A DNA stretch of 64,000 nt from contig NC_088308.1 of assembly GCF_910592395.1 (NCBI RefSeq), positions 5,967,001-6,031,000 on the forward strand, in the 5' to 3' direction. The notes below the pieces were generated by a model. That model was not told the origin of the DNA. It saw only the letters and a program-made list of their open reading frames with translations, and did not search any database. Source of the DNA: Lineus longissimus. Its lineage: Eukaryota > Nemertea > Pilidiophora > Heteronemertea > Lineidae. How positions within the stretch are numbered: the stretch's first letter is position 1; the number at the start of each line of letters is the position of its first letter. The translations under genes and the position numbers were made by a program. Of the stretch, positions 38,401 through 51,135 are shown in pieces.

Positions 38401-40290
38401 CGCTATTTCAGCACAATCACGAAGCCTGGCCTAATTTATTATGATGTCAATTATGGTAACACTCATTGACATTAACACAATACAAACCTCATAAATATCT
38501 CACCTATGGACTTAAAAACTGAAAGGATTAGTCAGTACTGTGTAATTTATCTATCGAAAGTTCCACTGGCCTAGTTTAAAATGAACTGTTTGTACTTGTT
38601 GATAACCCTTTCCTGTATCAACACTGTGATTGTCATTAGAACATGGGGTCTGTGTCATGAAAAAGAATTCGAGGACACTTTTGAAATGTTCCAAGGTTAC
38701 AACTTTACAAATTCTGAGGTTAACAAATAATGTCTATTACCACAGCACTGTACACTTTGGGTGCGAGACAACAAATCTATCAGTGTTGCCATCTTTTAAA
38801 CATGTTATAAACTGCAACAGACCTAGGGGAAAATGAATGAAATCTTCTAACCAGATACATGCTGAATGAAGGAACAATCACTTAACTTTCTTGGAGCTGT
38901 TTTTAAATTCAAAGTGAAAACATGCATTTTGTCAAACATTAAATAAATGAATGCTTCTCGGGAGTCTCATAACCTACAGGACTTGATTAAGAAGGACTTA
39001 TTCAATTATTGACATGAGCACAGGACATGCAAAGAAGTGGCAGCTACATGAACCACAACAGAAATGCGGTGTACTTACACGGACTGGCTTTCCCTGTTCT
39101 CAGCAAGGTTGAGTTCATTTACTAAAAACTGGCGATCAAGAGGTGTTTGTGGTTGACCAGATTCTGAAATAACAAAGCAAGGGTTGGCTGCAGATTTTTC
39201 ACGGACGACTATTGCATTGGGGCTACAAACAGCCTGCCTGCTACTTCTAAACACCGTTACTCATATCAACAGTTTCGTTGACCGTTTAGTTAAAGCCCAA
39301 ACCATGTGCTGTGGCCACGTCATGAAGACTACAACACGGGGTAGTGTTTTCAAACCTTGCATGTCAAGATGATTTATACTAACCTGCCATTAATACTGAT
39401 GAAGTGTACTTGTATTTGTTGAATTCTAAATATTCTCTGATGAGCTCATTAACGAGGAGGTTCTCATTACTGAGGGGAGGAGCCGATTCACTCTGGTCAT
39501 CAAGAGCGTTAAACACCTCCGCTCGGATCCTGGCCTTCAGCTGTCCCAGCACCCCACGGTTCTCAAGTGTGTCTTTCACAACTGGAATGAAAATAGCACT
39601 AATCAGAGGACTGATTTCCAGATATTTTACACTACAGCAAGGCAGGCACCACAAATCTAACACAGGCTCATATCTTTGAGAAGAGCCTCATATAATAGGC
39701 TAGTGTTTAATTTTGCGGGCTCCCACTACGCAATTATAGGGCAGTTGAAAATTCCTGGCTCTTCACAGTCCTTTGAATGAGACTTTAAACTGAGGCTCCA
39801 CGTATCTCGTGTCTACGGCATGACAATAAAAAATAGACGATAAGTGTCAACTGACGACGGCAGTCTGAGGTCTGACACTGCGCTGAGGAACATCATGAGT
39901 AGTTTGCGTTGACCCCCCCCCCCCATCCTCCTGCATGCCGTCCTGGGCCTTGGCCGAATGGCGCTAGACAAAATGTTAACAGTTTTGGGAAGGGACGAAC
40001 GATTGCACCTGGTTTTGAGGAACGGACTCTTATCCGACAACAGACATAGTAGAAAACAGTGCATTGCATACAAAAACTGTCCGAAATTAGGGTAGCATGC
40101 CTATCGAAGACCAAACATGCCGTTCTTCAGGTGATCACAGCCATCATCATGCAAAAACTGCTAATTTCCTAGTAGGCCAATACAAACATATTTATTAGAC
40201 AATGATTTTGAGATAGATTTTATTGAGAATAGTAAAATATCAGGCCGTGCAATATCAAATACCTCCTTTCAATTCTTGAACGGTCGCCAT
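35480..40290 (-). CDS. CEP20: centrosomal protein 20 (FOPNL)
   Basis: Small LisH protein of centrioles and pericentriolar satellites, needed for ciliogenesis (known for the family). Five exons in matching phase: 40,263-40,290 (MATVQELKG); 39,384-39,581; 39,079-39,163; 35,794-35,951; 35,480-35,550. The product is 179 aa (human 174). The N-terminal FOP dimerisation region contains LKARIRAEVFNALDD (about 24-38). The LisH motif follows at about 49-81 (NELIREYLEFNKYKYTSSVL). ESGQP-TPLDRQFLVNEL and PLLYGVVAHF match the vertebrate protein closely. The C-terminal 60 residues are lineage-specific: an Arg/Ser-rich stretch, then an acidic GGDDEEFDG patch. The start is fixed by the MATV match. Intron 3 is about 3.1 kb. 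It is followed downstream on the same strand by SLC25A38, with no evidence of an operon. Confidence 0.95.
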
Positions 40291-41030
40291 CTTTATTTTC
40301 AAATTGAGCGCTTGGGTGCAGATAAATTGTGGAATGGGCGTGTCATCCGGAAGCATGAATAGGACAGTTTCTCAAAAATAAGCCATTCCCACAAATGGGA
40401 GATGAGGCAGCACACTGTGCTGTTAGCACAAATGACCCCGCATCCTTACAGACTAGTTAGCCATCACTGTGCTAATATTTTATACGAAGACGATGGGGAA
40501 GACATATCTGATATCAGTCTCAGGAAAGGACAACGCCAAATGGGCAACAAGTGACACTTTCCCCAAGCAGCAGCAAAAAAGTCCAATTGTCCCATGTCAA
40601 GCCTTCAAAATTCAGACAATAAGGGGATATGGTGCAACCCAACCTAGACAGAGTAGAATGGGAAGGGGGAATGAGCAGTGGCAAATGACATTGAGTGCGA
40701 GACAATGTCACAACCCATCCGCAACTTCGGACCAATTGCAGTCTCTGTCCCAAAGTTCACAAGGCGTAAACAGACAGTCAATCACAATCACTGTTCCTTG
40801 TCTCTGTTTGATCAACTGTTCAGTCCGAAAGACGTGTCACAATCAGTCGACTTCCTTTCTGTTTGCTTGCCATATGAACTGGGAATATCACTTGTCTCAG
40901 CCAAAGATGGCAAATGTGGTATTGTCTTGATGACTGTTGCTGGTGACTATATTATGCATCAGTACAATAAACTATGCTTTTCGATTGCTTTTTAAAGATG
41001 TTAATTCAAAAGATTTTCTTTGACTGATAG
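40291..41030. other. intergenic region between CEP20 start and ASAH2 3' end
   Basis: Contains the CEP20 promoter region and the end of the ASAH2 transcript. Two overlapping plus-strand frames (one from an ATG at 40,493, about 145 codons; one at 40,678-40,995) are open but have no recognisable motif and no splice support, so neither is called. Confidence 0.4.
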
Positions 41031-41036
41031 TTTATT
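41031..41036 (-). promoter_or_regulatory. ASAH2: candidate poly(A) signal for ASAH2
   Basis: AATAAA on the minus strand (TTTATT on plus), about 620 bp downstream of the ASAH2 stop codon. Confidence 0.45.
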
Positions 41037-41652
41037 AGATGAAACTCCATAAAACATATACATGATACTTGAACACAATAAATATGATTCTTGAAACAAT
41101 TTTCCCTACAAAATTTGCGTACAAATTTTGACTAGCTGATTGCACACAATGATATAGAGCTGTACTGTTATAACATGGTTCTCAACAGAAATCACTTGAT
41201 CGTTGATGTTTATTGTTAGAAGTACACTGCAGGAAGAATTATGTTGGCTGACAACAATTCAAGTAAATGGGTACGATGTAAAATAAAGCCGTCTTTAGCA
41301 AACCCGATGACAAAGTACCTGTAGTGTAATACTCATGTTGAGAATTGATAGATGTTCCTGTGACAAGGACACTCTTCTGTCCTATACCTAGAACATATGG
41401 GTCTTGTCTACTCCATTAGTTCAAAAATCAGAAAACTTCAAACTATGTAACTACGTACAGAGTATAAATTTCAACAATGCTGTTACATAGAATGATCTAC
41501 AAAATACTATAAATGCCAAGTTCGAGCAAAATTGTGAGCATACATGTAATAACTCTACACACATGAGCCAAGGAAAATACAAAAAACTCAAACAGTGTAT
41601 AGAGCTCTAAGTCACATCTGCCTTCAGGCCAGGAGTCCTGGCCGAAGCAACC

Positions 41653-44600
41653 TTATCTCCTCATGCTGTAGGTATTCCTCCCTACAGTCCAATTCCTCTT
41701 CCTCCACAGGCGATGGAGTGATCTGCGTGAACCAACATCAAAGACTCGTGATTGTCCCTGGAATGACTTGGGGCTCTGGAAGAGACTCTTGGCATCTCCA
41801 TAATGCGTGATGCGGTACTTTCCCGGGGCTTGGTCTGCGGGTATGTTCCACACGATAGTCGCAGTGCTGTGGCCTAACAAAACACTCGTCCTTTTCCACT
41901 TATACCTTAAAAATAAAAAAAGACGTTTAAAATAGCATTTTGGGACTTTGTCAGCCAAACTAAGCCAACAAAAATTTGGGTGGGTTTATTCTCTCCTGTT
42001 TTACAGCTTTACTTATAGACGAATCTACTAAATGGAACTAGAGTCCATCAAAATCTTCTATCATGGTGTGAAAAATGTACAGCCAAGGAAAAGTACATAT
42101 CCACTTAGAGCTCTAAATGTAACTATGAATCTAACCAAATGAATGTGACCATGATCTACATCGCCAACCTCTTCCTTTTTGGAGAAAAGAAACGATTATC
42201 TTACAGCGTGCACCAGTCGATGTCAGTGTAGAAGACCTTGAACGTCCCATCAGTTTGCTGCTTCTCCACAGTAAGGAACGTATGTTCTTGCTTAAGATTG
42301 TTTCTCGGGTTTCCTGTTACGAAGACGACGGATACCTCCGAACCCTGGAAATCAATATTTTGCAGAATGAATTAAGAGGGAACATGATAGACAAAAGACA
42401 CTTTAAACGTATTTCCAAGCCAAGATAGCGCACGAGATAGACAATGCAGTGAATAAGCAAATCGGACAACATCGTTAGGTAGTGTTCCAACAGAAGTGTG
42501 TACCACATACCATGACTCTCGCGATGTTATCCTTTTCAAACCTCATAATCACATCCTGATATACAAGTGTGGTGGTTGAAGTTGTCTCGGCCAGTGCACA
42601 CGGGGTCCAAGGATACACAAACATGGACCAGCCGCTGACTCCTCCCGCGCACACAGAAAATGTGCTGCGTGAAAATATTCCGAATCTAAGGCTACAACTT
42701 TACTCGTTATGTCTTGAGATTGGCTATTCAAGCAAGAAGTTTCATGCCCAGTCCTGAAGTTAGAGAGTTTTGCTAAAGATTTTGGTGGCACAAAACGGAT
42801 GTAGGTATTGAACTGAACACGAGAATGACTTACTGGTGTGTAATGTGAGTTGGCATCCTCAAGGACATCGCCCATTGATTTTCCCATCGGAGCAGAATCA
42901 AATACGACACCAGGTAGAAGCTCGAATTGTTTGGATAGGAGATCTGGCGGCGATGGTCCCCTCGATATATTACGGTGCTGTAAGAACAAGGGTTCAAAAT
43001 GTACATAAGGAATCCACCTGTAGCGGAGGTCATTCTGGGAAGGGTGCTGACTCGATCAAAAGAGTCAGACTGAAGTCAGACTGGCCTATCATTCACAATC
43101 TGTACCCGCAAGTAAACATACTGGTACGGTCATTTGCTTACCGTTGCAAGTGCCTCTGCAAGCTTTGAATACTGTAAGACGTATGCCTGGAGAGTATGAG
43201 GACCGTAAATGGTGGATGCCCCTTCGTATCTTTGTATCTGCAAAGGAAACAACATACAGTACAAACTTGAACTGTCATAGTATTCAAATGGCAAGGACAG
43301 TGGACTCAACCACAGTCAGTAATATTGGTCCTTACTTCTTTCTTCTTCTTCAGTGCTCTTTTGCTCTGCGCCTTATAGTGATACACTCGCCCTTTATACT
43401 GGACTACGATACAAATTTGACAGTCAATTAAAAACAGCCAAGGAGAGTGATCTAAATCATGCCTGTGTTGATAACATCATTTTTTACCTGGTATTCCTCA
43501 AAAGTTGCAATGTAATCTGAGTAGGTATTGGAGAGGCCAGCTATTACTGTCTTGGTGTCTGGGGAGAAGCCTTTGCTGACGAGAGACTGAAAACATAAAT
43601 TATCAGGTTAAAAACAAGATTGTTTTCGAGACATGCCAAGCTGCACATAAAGACACGTTTGGTCTCACAGTTGAAAATCAAAGGTTCTCGAGTGGCTGAC
43701 ATTGCCACAAAAGGTTTGTCATTCAGCAAGTCTCCAGACAGAGTAATACATCAGGGCTACTTGCAAGTCATATTGAAAGTCTCATACTTTTCAAAAATCC
43801 AAAACTAAACATTTGATACACGTATATCCCAAGATAGCTATTTGCAATCTCACTTGAGTAGACATCTTAGTAAATAAACCCCCTTATTTCAATTTGATCA
43901 AGAATGCTGAAGTCATATGCTAGAGTTCTCTTGATAGCTATGCTGTCCACTGCTGAAGTCCCCCAACAGATCAGCTTACCTTGAGAACGGCATTCCTGAC
44001 TCTGCGACCAGACATGGTGGTAAACTCTCCAGGTACTGCTGTGACAACAAACTGTCCGATCAGCAGCAGCTGAGTTTCGACAATACTGGGCTGCCATGCA
44101 TAGGGCCAGGACATCTGTAAATAATAAGTTTGGTTGGGACGGACCTCAGTATACTGGCATAGGATTAATGGAGTGATGCCCACGCACACTTTATGGACGG
44201 TGCCATCAACGAAATCAATTTTACACGTTTTGTCAACGAATTGTTTAGAGTTGAAAAAGAATCTTTGCAAGACCGTATCACAGAAACTACCAGTAACTGT
44301 CTCCTCTCAGGAAATCGATTGGCGTTGCATGAATTACTGGCATCGACCTCAACCACTTTGCCACGAGAGTTTTTTGATGACAGAAATAACCAAAGACACA
44401 TTGCGGTCTAGCCAGACATTGGATATGCCACAAACTTGTAACTCTGATCTTTCTAGTCCTGATAAGATGCGATAAGTGTAAGAATCATTCTTGCAATAAA
44501 GTTGTACCATCTGAAAACTGGCCCTACCTCCCCAGTGCTCAGTAATATGGGCTTCGGGTCATGACAAGCTGATGCCGCAGCAGATGGCTTCTTGATGATG

Positions 44601-47600
44601 TTTCTCACAATCTGCCAGAATTTGTTCCCAGTGGTGTCGCCTTAGAAAACAATAAGAATACATGTAATGTTGATTGGATAAACAGATAACCAAAATGGCA
44701 CTAAATGCATACCATATCACATGAGAAAAAATGCGCATGCTAAGATAGTGATGTATGACTTATTGATAAAGCGAGTGCTACTCCTTTAGACATCTTTTGC
44801 ACCAAAATGCCTTCCTAGAAAATTCACCAAGAAGTGCGTTTGTCTGGCAATTCCTTATCCATAATATTACCTTGAGTAAAGTCAAATGCTCCTGGCCCAT
44901 CCGTTGTTCCAGCCGCAAAGCTGAATCCCATTGCTGGCTTACAAGTCTTCGCCTGGAAAAGGATAATTCACAGTGTGATAGAGAGGATAGTCAAATAGAA
45001 ACCATTTCTCACTGTGACTGCTGATCAATCTGACTTAATTTTGTCTTAGTTTACCCTAGAATGCATGTGTTGTGTGCCACATCTCAGTCTCACTCAAAGG
45101 TCATTGCGGCATTCAAGGTGAAGTGACCGAGTGCCAAAGACAACAAACAGTGTCCAAGTTTTGGGAATTGTATTCATACTGTTTGGAGTATGAGTCCGAC
45201 ATGTTTCAACACGAGACAATGCCAGCCATCACCATTTGAAAGGGATACTACAGGCAGGAGCTAGGGGGTCAAAAACTCGTCAAAATGGTCTGCCTTCACA
45301 CTCCCTTTAAGAATGATGGGGCGAGTGTTTTTAGTTTGTGCAACTGCAGATACAAAGTCTTACCGTATAAGTCTTGTTGATAGGCACCGAGAAATTGGTC
45401 ATGTCGACATACTGATGAACAAACCCTACTGGTCCAGAGATGGCCAAGTTCGCTGCATCAAATAGGGCCTGAAATTTATAACTCTCACAGGTCAAAATAA
45501 GTGAAGAACTTTGATGCCTGGGCCTGTAATATAGAAAGAAATATGCATACATGTATACTGAAACCAACTGAAAGCAAGACTTATGACATGACTTCATAGC
45601 TGGGACCACCAGTGGGGGTCACAACTTTAGATTTTCTTCTTCACAATTTTTCTTCTTGAAACAGAAACATTTACTTGGTGAACTTTACAGCATTTATTGA
45701 GATGTTTGCTTCTCCCTCGGTGAGGTTGAAGTTTAAAGACTTCATGGCCTTTAAATGTGTGGGAAACAGCAGGTTCAATTGAGATAAGCCTACTGCCTAT
45801 TAGGTGATATCTCTTGGTTGTTTCAATATACAACAATATATATGTAATCAGCCAAATTGCAGTCAAGGTGAAGGGAATTACAGCAAGGTTGTCACATAAC
45901 ATACTGCAGCATGAGGTGAAGGTCAAACAAACATTTAAGCGGAAACATGCAAAAGTGAGTTCCTACCAAATGATTTTTAAGGAGGAACATTTCACTGTAA
46001 AGTAATTACAATTAGTTAAGTTTGGAGATGACCTCTTATGCACTGACTTATCGGCCATACGTACCTTTGCTTTGTTGTACTGGTTCTCTCCTATGATCTT
46101 TGTACTCTCAAACATGTCCTTCCCTGGACCTGTGGCAATGCACTTCTCACTCTGAAATCATAAACGCTTCCAAATATACATGAGGGCAATTGAGTGCTGC
46201 GTTGACCTCTGGTTCAGGTCATAAATGAGAAGATTCATTCTCGATTGATCATCTATTCACTCTTGAAAGGACAGGTTAGGAGTTGTTTGTCCCGCATCCA
46301 AGGCGTGCCTCTTCTACGGTGTTCACCCAAAATAGGTCAGCGGTCCTATCCCTGCTTACAGGATGACCCAAAATAATTCATAATACAACATAACAGTGAG
46401 TTTTGAAAATGTATCTCAGCTAAAAGCCTGTCGAATGATCGCACTGATGATGACCTAGAATGTCAAGTTAAGTAAGTGATACTGGTCAATATGCTAAAAG
46501 TTTTTTTAGAAATAGAATATTTTTTTGTCTTTTTAGGCTTCAACTTATTTGACATTCTCCCTAACTATAAACGAGTGGTCAACATCCCATGAGTATAGGC
46601 AAAGAAGTTGCTCCTCGTGGTCAAGACACTGTACGACAACAAGAAAGACGGGCAGCGAGACACTGAGGCTTACCTTTCCATTACAAGTACTGTGGTTCAT
46701 AGAGCAGGGTAGTCCTGTGTCTTGACAATGGGCCCCCCGCGTATTGGGCGAGACATCTCCCTCGTTTGACTGGGCAAAGGCTGCCACAAAGGTGTCCTGA
46801 AAGCAAAAAAGAGAAAAAGATACTCAAAAACCTACATGAGAGATTTGGTGCAAGGGCCAGGCCAACTGCATGAAGCATAACATCAGTTTTCCTTCAACAA
46901 ACATAGATTTGATAATCAAAACAAGAGTGATTATCTAACAAGTGCAAAGAATAGCATTCACCAACTTACGCTGCCATCAGGAAGAAATGTTCCTCCGTTC
47001 ATTTCTTTCTCGAACAGATAGGAAGCGTGACCCTTGTTATCAGCGCTGATGAGACTGTTCGTGTTATTCATGCTCGTACAGTGCACAGGGAACCAACTGA
47101 TCATTGCAAATGGTGTCCCATTGGCATCCACAAACTTCAGGAGGGTCATGTTCTTGTCCACATTATATCTGTACCTGGAAGAGGAACAAAAGACGACTTG
47201 AAGAAAGTGAATAAACATGATAAAGTGATACAGGTTTTTCCTCAATAACAGCACGATGAGGTTCGAATTCTACTGTAAGCCTTGAGGTCGTCCAGAAAAA
47301 ATGCCACCTCAACCACTTAATGTTGACCATGCCACCCAGATATTGACATTTAAGGCGGCCTACTCACTTGGCCTTCTCATCTGCAGGATTGTTCAGGTAG
47401 GCAGACGGACTCCTGTTGATGTTACTCGACAAGAGTTCACCTTCATTGAAGAAGATATTGGCTGGTTTGATACTCTTGTGGGCTCGCTCAATACTCTGAA
47501 ATTACAATAGCGACAATTGCAGGTATCATAACTTATAGTTACACAGCGGTGACCATACCGGTGTTCGAACCCTACACTGTGCTTGTTTGGGACAAGAGCA

Positions 47601-49729
47601 GCTCCTTTTGACAGGTTCAAACATGTCAAAGAGGAGTGATATTATAATTGTGGAAGGCAGGGGAATCAGAATCGCCAACAAAAAAATTGTGGAGTCAACA
47701 ACGGCTGTTTTACATTTCAGGAGTGCCAAGAACCTTTAGGATGTGCCATCAGGCGACAGTACTCAAACCTGAAACTTGCAATGCACACTTTGATCAATGA
47801 AAATTTCAGGGGTTTTAGAAGTTCACAAGCAGTAATGAGAATTGCAATCTGGTTGGCATTTGATAAGTGCACCTGACCGAGTCGATTAAAGTTTAATATG
47901 TAAGTGTCAATTATATGATGCAAACGGACATGTGGACTGAGCCACCTGCTTTTTCCCACTGAATTACTCAATCTACGACCAGGCTTGCTGAAGTCTACTA
48001 CTTGTCTAAAGCTTTAAAATGCATTAGTTTTAACAAACCATAAGGTTGGCAAATATAAGTACATGTATTTTAAAAAGCTCTTACCAAGACGATTCCATCT
48101 ACAAGCGCATCCAAACTCTGGCGGATAAATCCATAAGACGTGATTTCAAAAAGGACATACTGATGATACCCGGCCGGACCAGAATGGGTGTGGATACCGC
48201 TGATACACACATTCTCTGCATTATAAGCTTTGCCGTACAATTTCTGTAGTTTCAACAAAACCTGTAATGAAAGGCAACAGAATAAGCCACAAGTGTGAAT
48301 TTTAGGAATGAGAAACAGAAACTACAAGCAAAGAAATTGGTTTTACGTACCTGTGTTTTGACAACAGTTGTAATCATGCAGGAATCCACACTGACAAAGA
48401 TGACTCTCGTACTGTTCTTTGGGTCGGCGATGATGAAAGCTCGGCTGAACAATCTGGTGTGAATACCAGCAGTTGTTTGGCCAGGGTTCGCATAACCCAT
48501 CTGAAAAAGTTTGAAATGAGCTTTCAAATAACTCAATTTAAATATAGTTACAAAGGATGACCTCAATAAAGAGATCGAGTTGCAAGGGTGTCCTCAGAAG
48601 AGAGGTCCAGTCAGAAGGGTGTCCTCAGTAGAGAGGTCTAATTACAAGGGTGTCCCCTGTAGACAGGTCTAGTTACAAGGGTGGCCTCAGTAGAGAGGTA
48701 TAGTTAGAAGGGTGTTCTCAGTAGAAATTCAAATCAGGCCACCTGGCATAGTTCTGTTCAGAACATGATCACCTGTTACATGATGGCCTGAGGTTATCTT
48801 CAGTAGCTGGGCCTACAAGAGTATGATCATGACAGAATTTAGATGACCATGATCTGGATAAGCAGAAGTTGAATGAATGAAGAAATATGTCAATAGTAAT
48901 TATATTATGATATCATCTTGACATTATCTAAGCAATAGGATATGAATTAGACGTAACTGCTGAGAGGGCCTTGGCCTAGAGGAAATAGCATTTCTTATCA
49001 CAGAGTGTCAGATACTTGCTAAGACAAGAGCAACGATTTAACAGTTGCGAAAATTCAAAGTTTCAGGAACAAGCAAAGGTCATCTTTAAAATATTGATCT
49101 TACAGACATCTCTAAAAACTTCAGAAACAGCAAAAAATTGGAAGAAATAAAATATTTGTTTCTGCCAATTTTTCTTCTTCCCTGAATCAAAATGTTTAGA
49201 GCAGGCTGTTTTTTCCCATGTTAAAAGGATCTTTATCTCCTACACAAACTGTTCATGTTTACACACATAATTATTAGACTGACAGCTATGCCAATAATGA
49301 AAGTTGCCTACACCATTAAGTAAAGGTTGAGTTTTGCGGAGAAAGTGCAAATCAGTGACAAAAAGTGTAATAACTAGGTTTTTTTATAAGACGATTCTTG
49401 AGCATTTTTTCTTGGAGTCCATGCGTAAAACTCGCCAAGCAAAGTCCAGGAGCAAAATGTAAAATTCCCATCAAATCTACGACTAAGGAAAGCTCATACT
49501 GAAACTGAGCCCACACTGCCCTCAGGGTCTATTTTTTCAAAGCAGTCTTTGCAAATAACATAATGATAGAAAGGATATATGTAATGATAATTACCATATT
49601 GACGCCTGCTGCTGGTCCAGTGACATCTGCCCTTCCTGCTCCCACAAAGAAGTTAGTTTCTTGAAGCGAAAGTCCCACAAGAGAGAGAAGAACAAGCAGC
49701 AATGCTGGTGTTATCCCTGCAGGAGCCAT
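41653..49729 (-). CDS. ASAH2: neutral ceramidase
   Basis: Zinc-dependent amidase that hydrolyses ceramide to sphingosine and fatty acid, secreted or at the cell surface (family knowledge). Seventeen exons in consistent phase: 49,595-49,729; 48,351-48,500; 48,085-48,261; 47,368-47,495; 46,970-47,174; 46,674-46,796; 46,065-46,151; 45,364-45,468; 44,871-44,952; 44,528-44,640; 43,980-44,114; 43,488-43,586; 43,142-43,237; 42,834-42,977; 42,511-42,555; 42,205-42,344; 41,653-41,905. The product is 738 aa. It begins with a signal peptide (about residues 1-23) and then FFVGAGRADVTGPA. Catalytic features are present: HTHSGPAGY and SWFPVH (zinc His), NEGDVSPN with the nucleophile Ser at about 281, AVPGEFTTMSGRR (zinc Glu) and NTYSDYIATFEEYQ (zinc Tyr). 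The mammalian Ser/Thr-rich mucin box is absent. The protein ends in an unusual basic tail. Start context ACCATGG is strong; a splice acceptor just upstream suggests a 5' UTR exon. Confidence 0.96.
48547..48725. repeat. 31-bp degenerate tandem repeat in ASAH2 intron 1
   Basis: About 5.5 units of the form AAGGGTGTCCTCAGTAGAGAGGTCTAGTTAC. The core GTCCTCAGTAGAGAGGT resembles the subterminal motif of the pogo-like MITE at 30,025-30,210 (GTCCTTAATAGAGAGGT), so the array may have grown from such an element's end. Confidence 0.8.
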
Positions 49730-51135
49730 GGTCAGGCCTGAATAAGGCAATCAGATGGGAAAGCCTGTGATCAGAACTTATGGTCTTGCTGAACGGATTG
49801 AACGAGTTGGAAAGGATTTTGCCAAGATGTGATTGGATCTCGAAATAGGGGGTCATCTCAATGATATGCAGGCATGACTACGATTGATGGGAAAGCGATT
49901 GTATCACAAGTTATGGTGTGGGATGGATGCACACTGCATCCAGAGAACCATGAAACCATGGGCCTATTAATGAATTCATGAATACATGAATAGGCCATTT
50001 TAATTTCAAGGTCACATGTTTTATATTTCTTTCTTTTTACACAAGTGAGTCAAACATTCTGCTGAATGAATGAAAGGAACTGGTCATGTGTTATTGGAGA
50101 GTGAAATTATGGGGCCAACTCAGTGATAACTTCATGCGGAAAAATGCATACTGCTGTGTGACAAACAGTTGTACTGACACATCCTTTCAGATGAAGACAA
50201 AATCTTCATTGCAGATTCGAGGCAGTCACCAGATATCCGTTAGGATACAAGCTACATGTAGTGTTGACCAGACACAGAAAATACAAGCAACACAAATATA
50301 TCACTGTCCATAACTATTTTCAACTTTATATATACAATACCAACGGACAACAACTGAAATGGATTACATGTACATACTTGCAGTCAAGTGGTGGTTGGAT
50401 GCAAACTGCATCAAGGTCAAAAGTTAATTGCAATTTGTGTAACAGTGGTGAAATTCACATCAATAAACTCTGCTAGTATTTCAGCCATGTTTTTGCAAGG
50501 AGCGACACTCTGTGTCTTTTCTCAATTATTCTTATTATCCTGCTGTTTTTCATCAGAGTCCAATGCACTTTCCTTACAAAACAGGGCACTGCATCCTGTC
50601 CTTTCAGACCTTTTCTGCCCCTCCTTTTTTTAGAATTCTAGCTGAAGCACTATCTGCATACAGTGATCCAAAACTTATCTGACCCACACCCACGTGGCAG
50701 GCCCAAGATACTGACATCGACTTTCATCCTCCTGCCTCCCAAAATTGATAATCAACAAGCAATCTTAAGCCCACTTTCCAATTAAACTGAATTGTACACG
50801 TAAGTTAAGCAAAGGTTTCAGGTTTGATTAAGGACTATAGGCTCAAGAGAATAGCAGCCCTTATCAAATAATAGTACGTACATGTACATGTATGCACAGA
50901 GGGCGGGTTGGTTTCAGAGCATACAAGATGCGTACATGCACAGGGAGGAGGTTTCTCGCACTCCCCTCATTCAGGCAATCGATTGTCCTCCTTCAAAAGG
51001 AAAGACACCAAAACATGCACACATACCTCCAGGAAAGACTAGATCGGATTCTCAGACACAGTTTATGGCATACATCAATGTTCTTGTACCACGCCAGGCA
51101 TCGACTTTACGAATACAATTTTGAAATGAGCGCAT
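49730..51135. other. ASAH2 upstream region and MAD2L1 3' UTR
   Basis: No further gene is seen. The part next to 51,136 is the MAD2L1 3' UTR and includes a degraded copy of the last coding segment (51,076-51,126). An ATTAAA at about 49,998-50,003 on the minus strand could serve as its poly(A) signal. TACATGTA-type palindromes occur at about 50,365 and 50,878. Confidence 0.4.
51076..51126 (-). pseudogene. partial tandem copy of the end of MAD2L1 exon 5
   Basis: 51,076-51,126 resembles 51,141-51,190, the region encoding the end of MAD2L1 (shared CAATGTTCTT, GGCATC-ACTTTA and GAATAC), at an offset of about 65 bp and roughly 75-80% identity. It lies after the stop codon, so it is non-coding in the predicted mRNA. 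Confidence 0.65.

Noticed and set aside
40493-40995. Plus-strand frames of about 145 and 105 codons upstream of CEP20
   Set aside because: They overlap each other in different frames, have no recognised motif, and the longer one gains its extra length only from a GTG.
42549-42832. Continuation of the frame beyond ASAH2 exon 14
   Set aside because: A GTAAGT donor at 42,833 and the match to family sequence in the next exons show this is intron.
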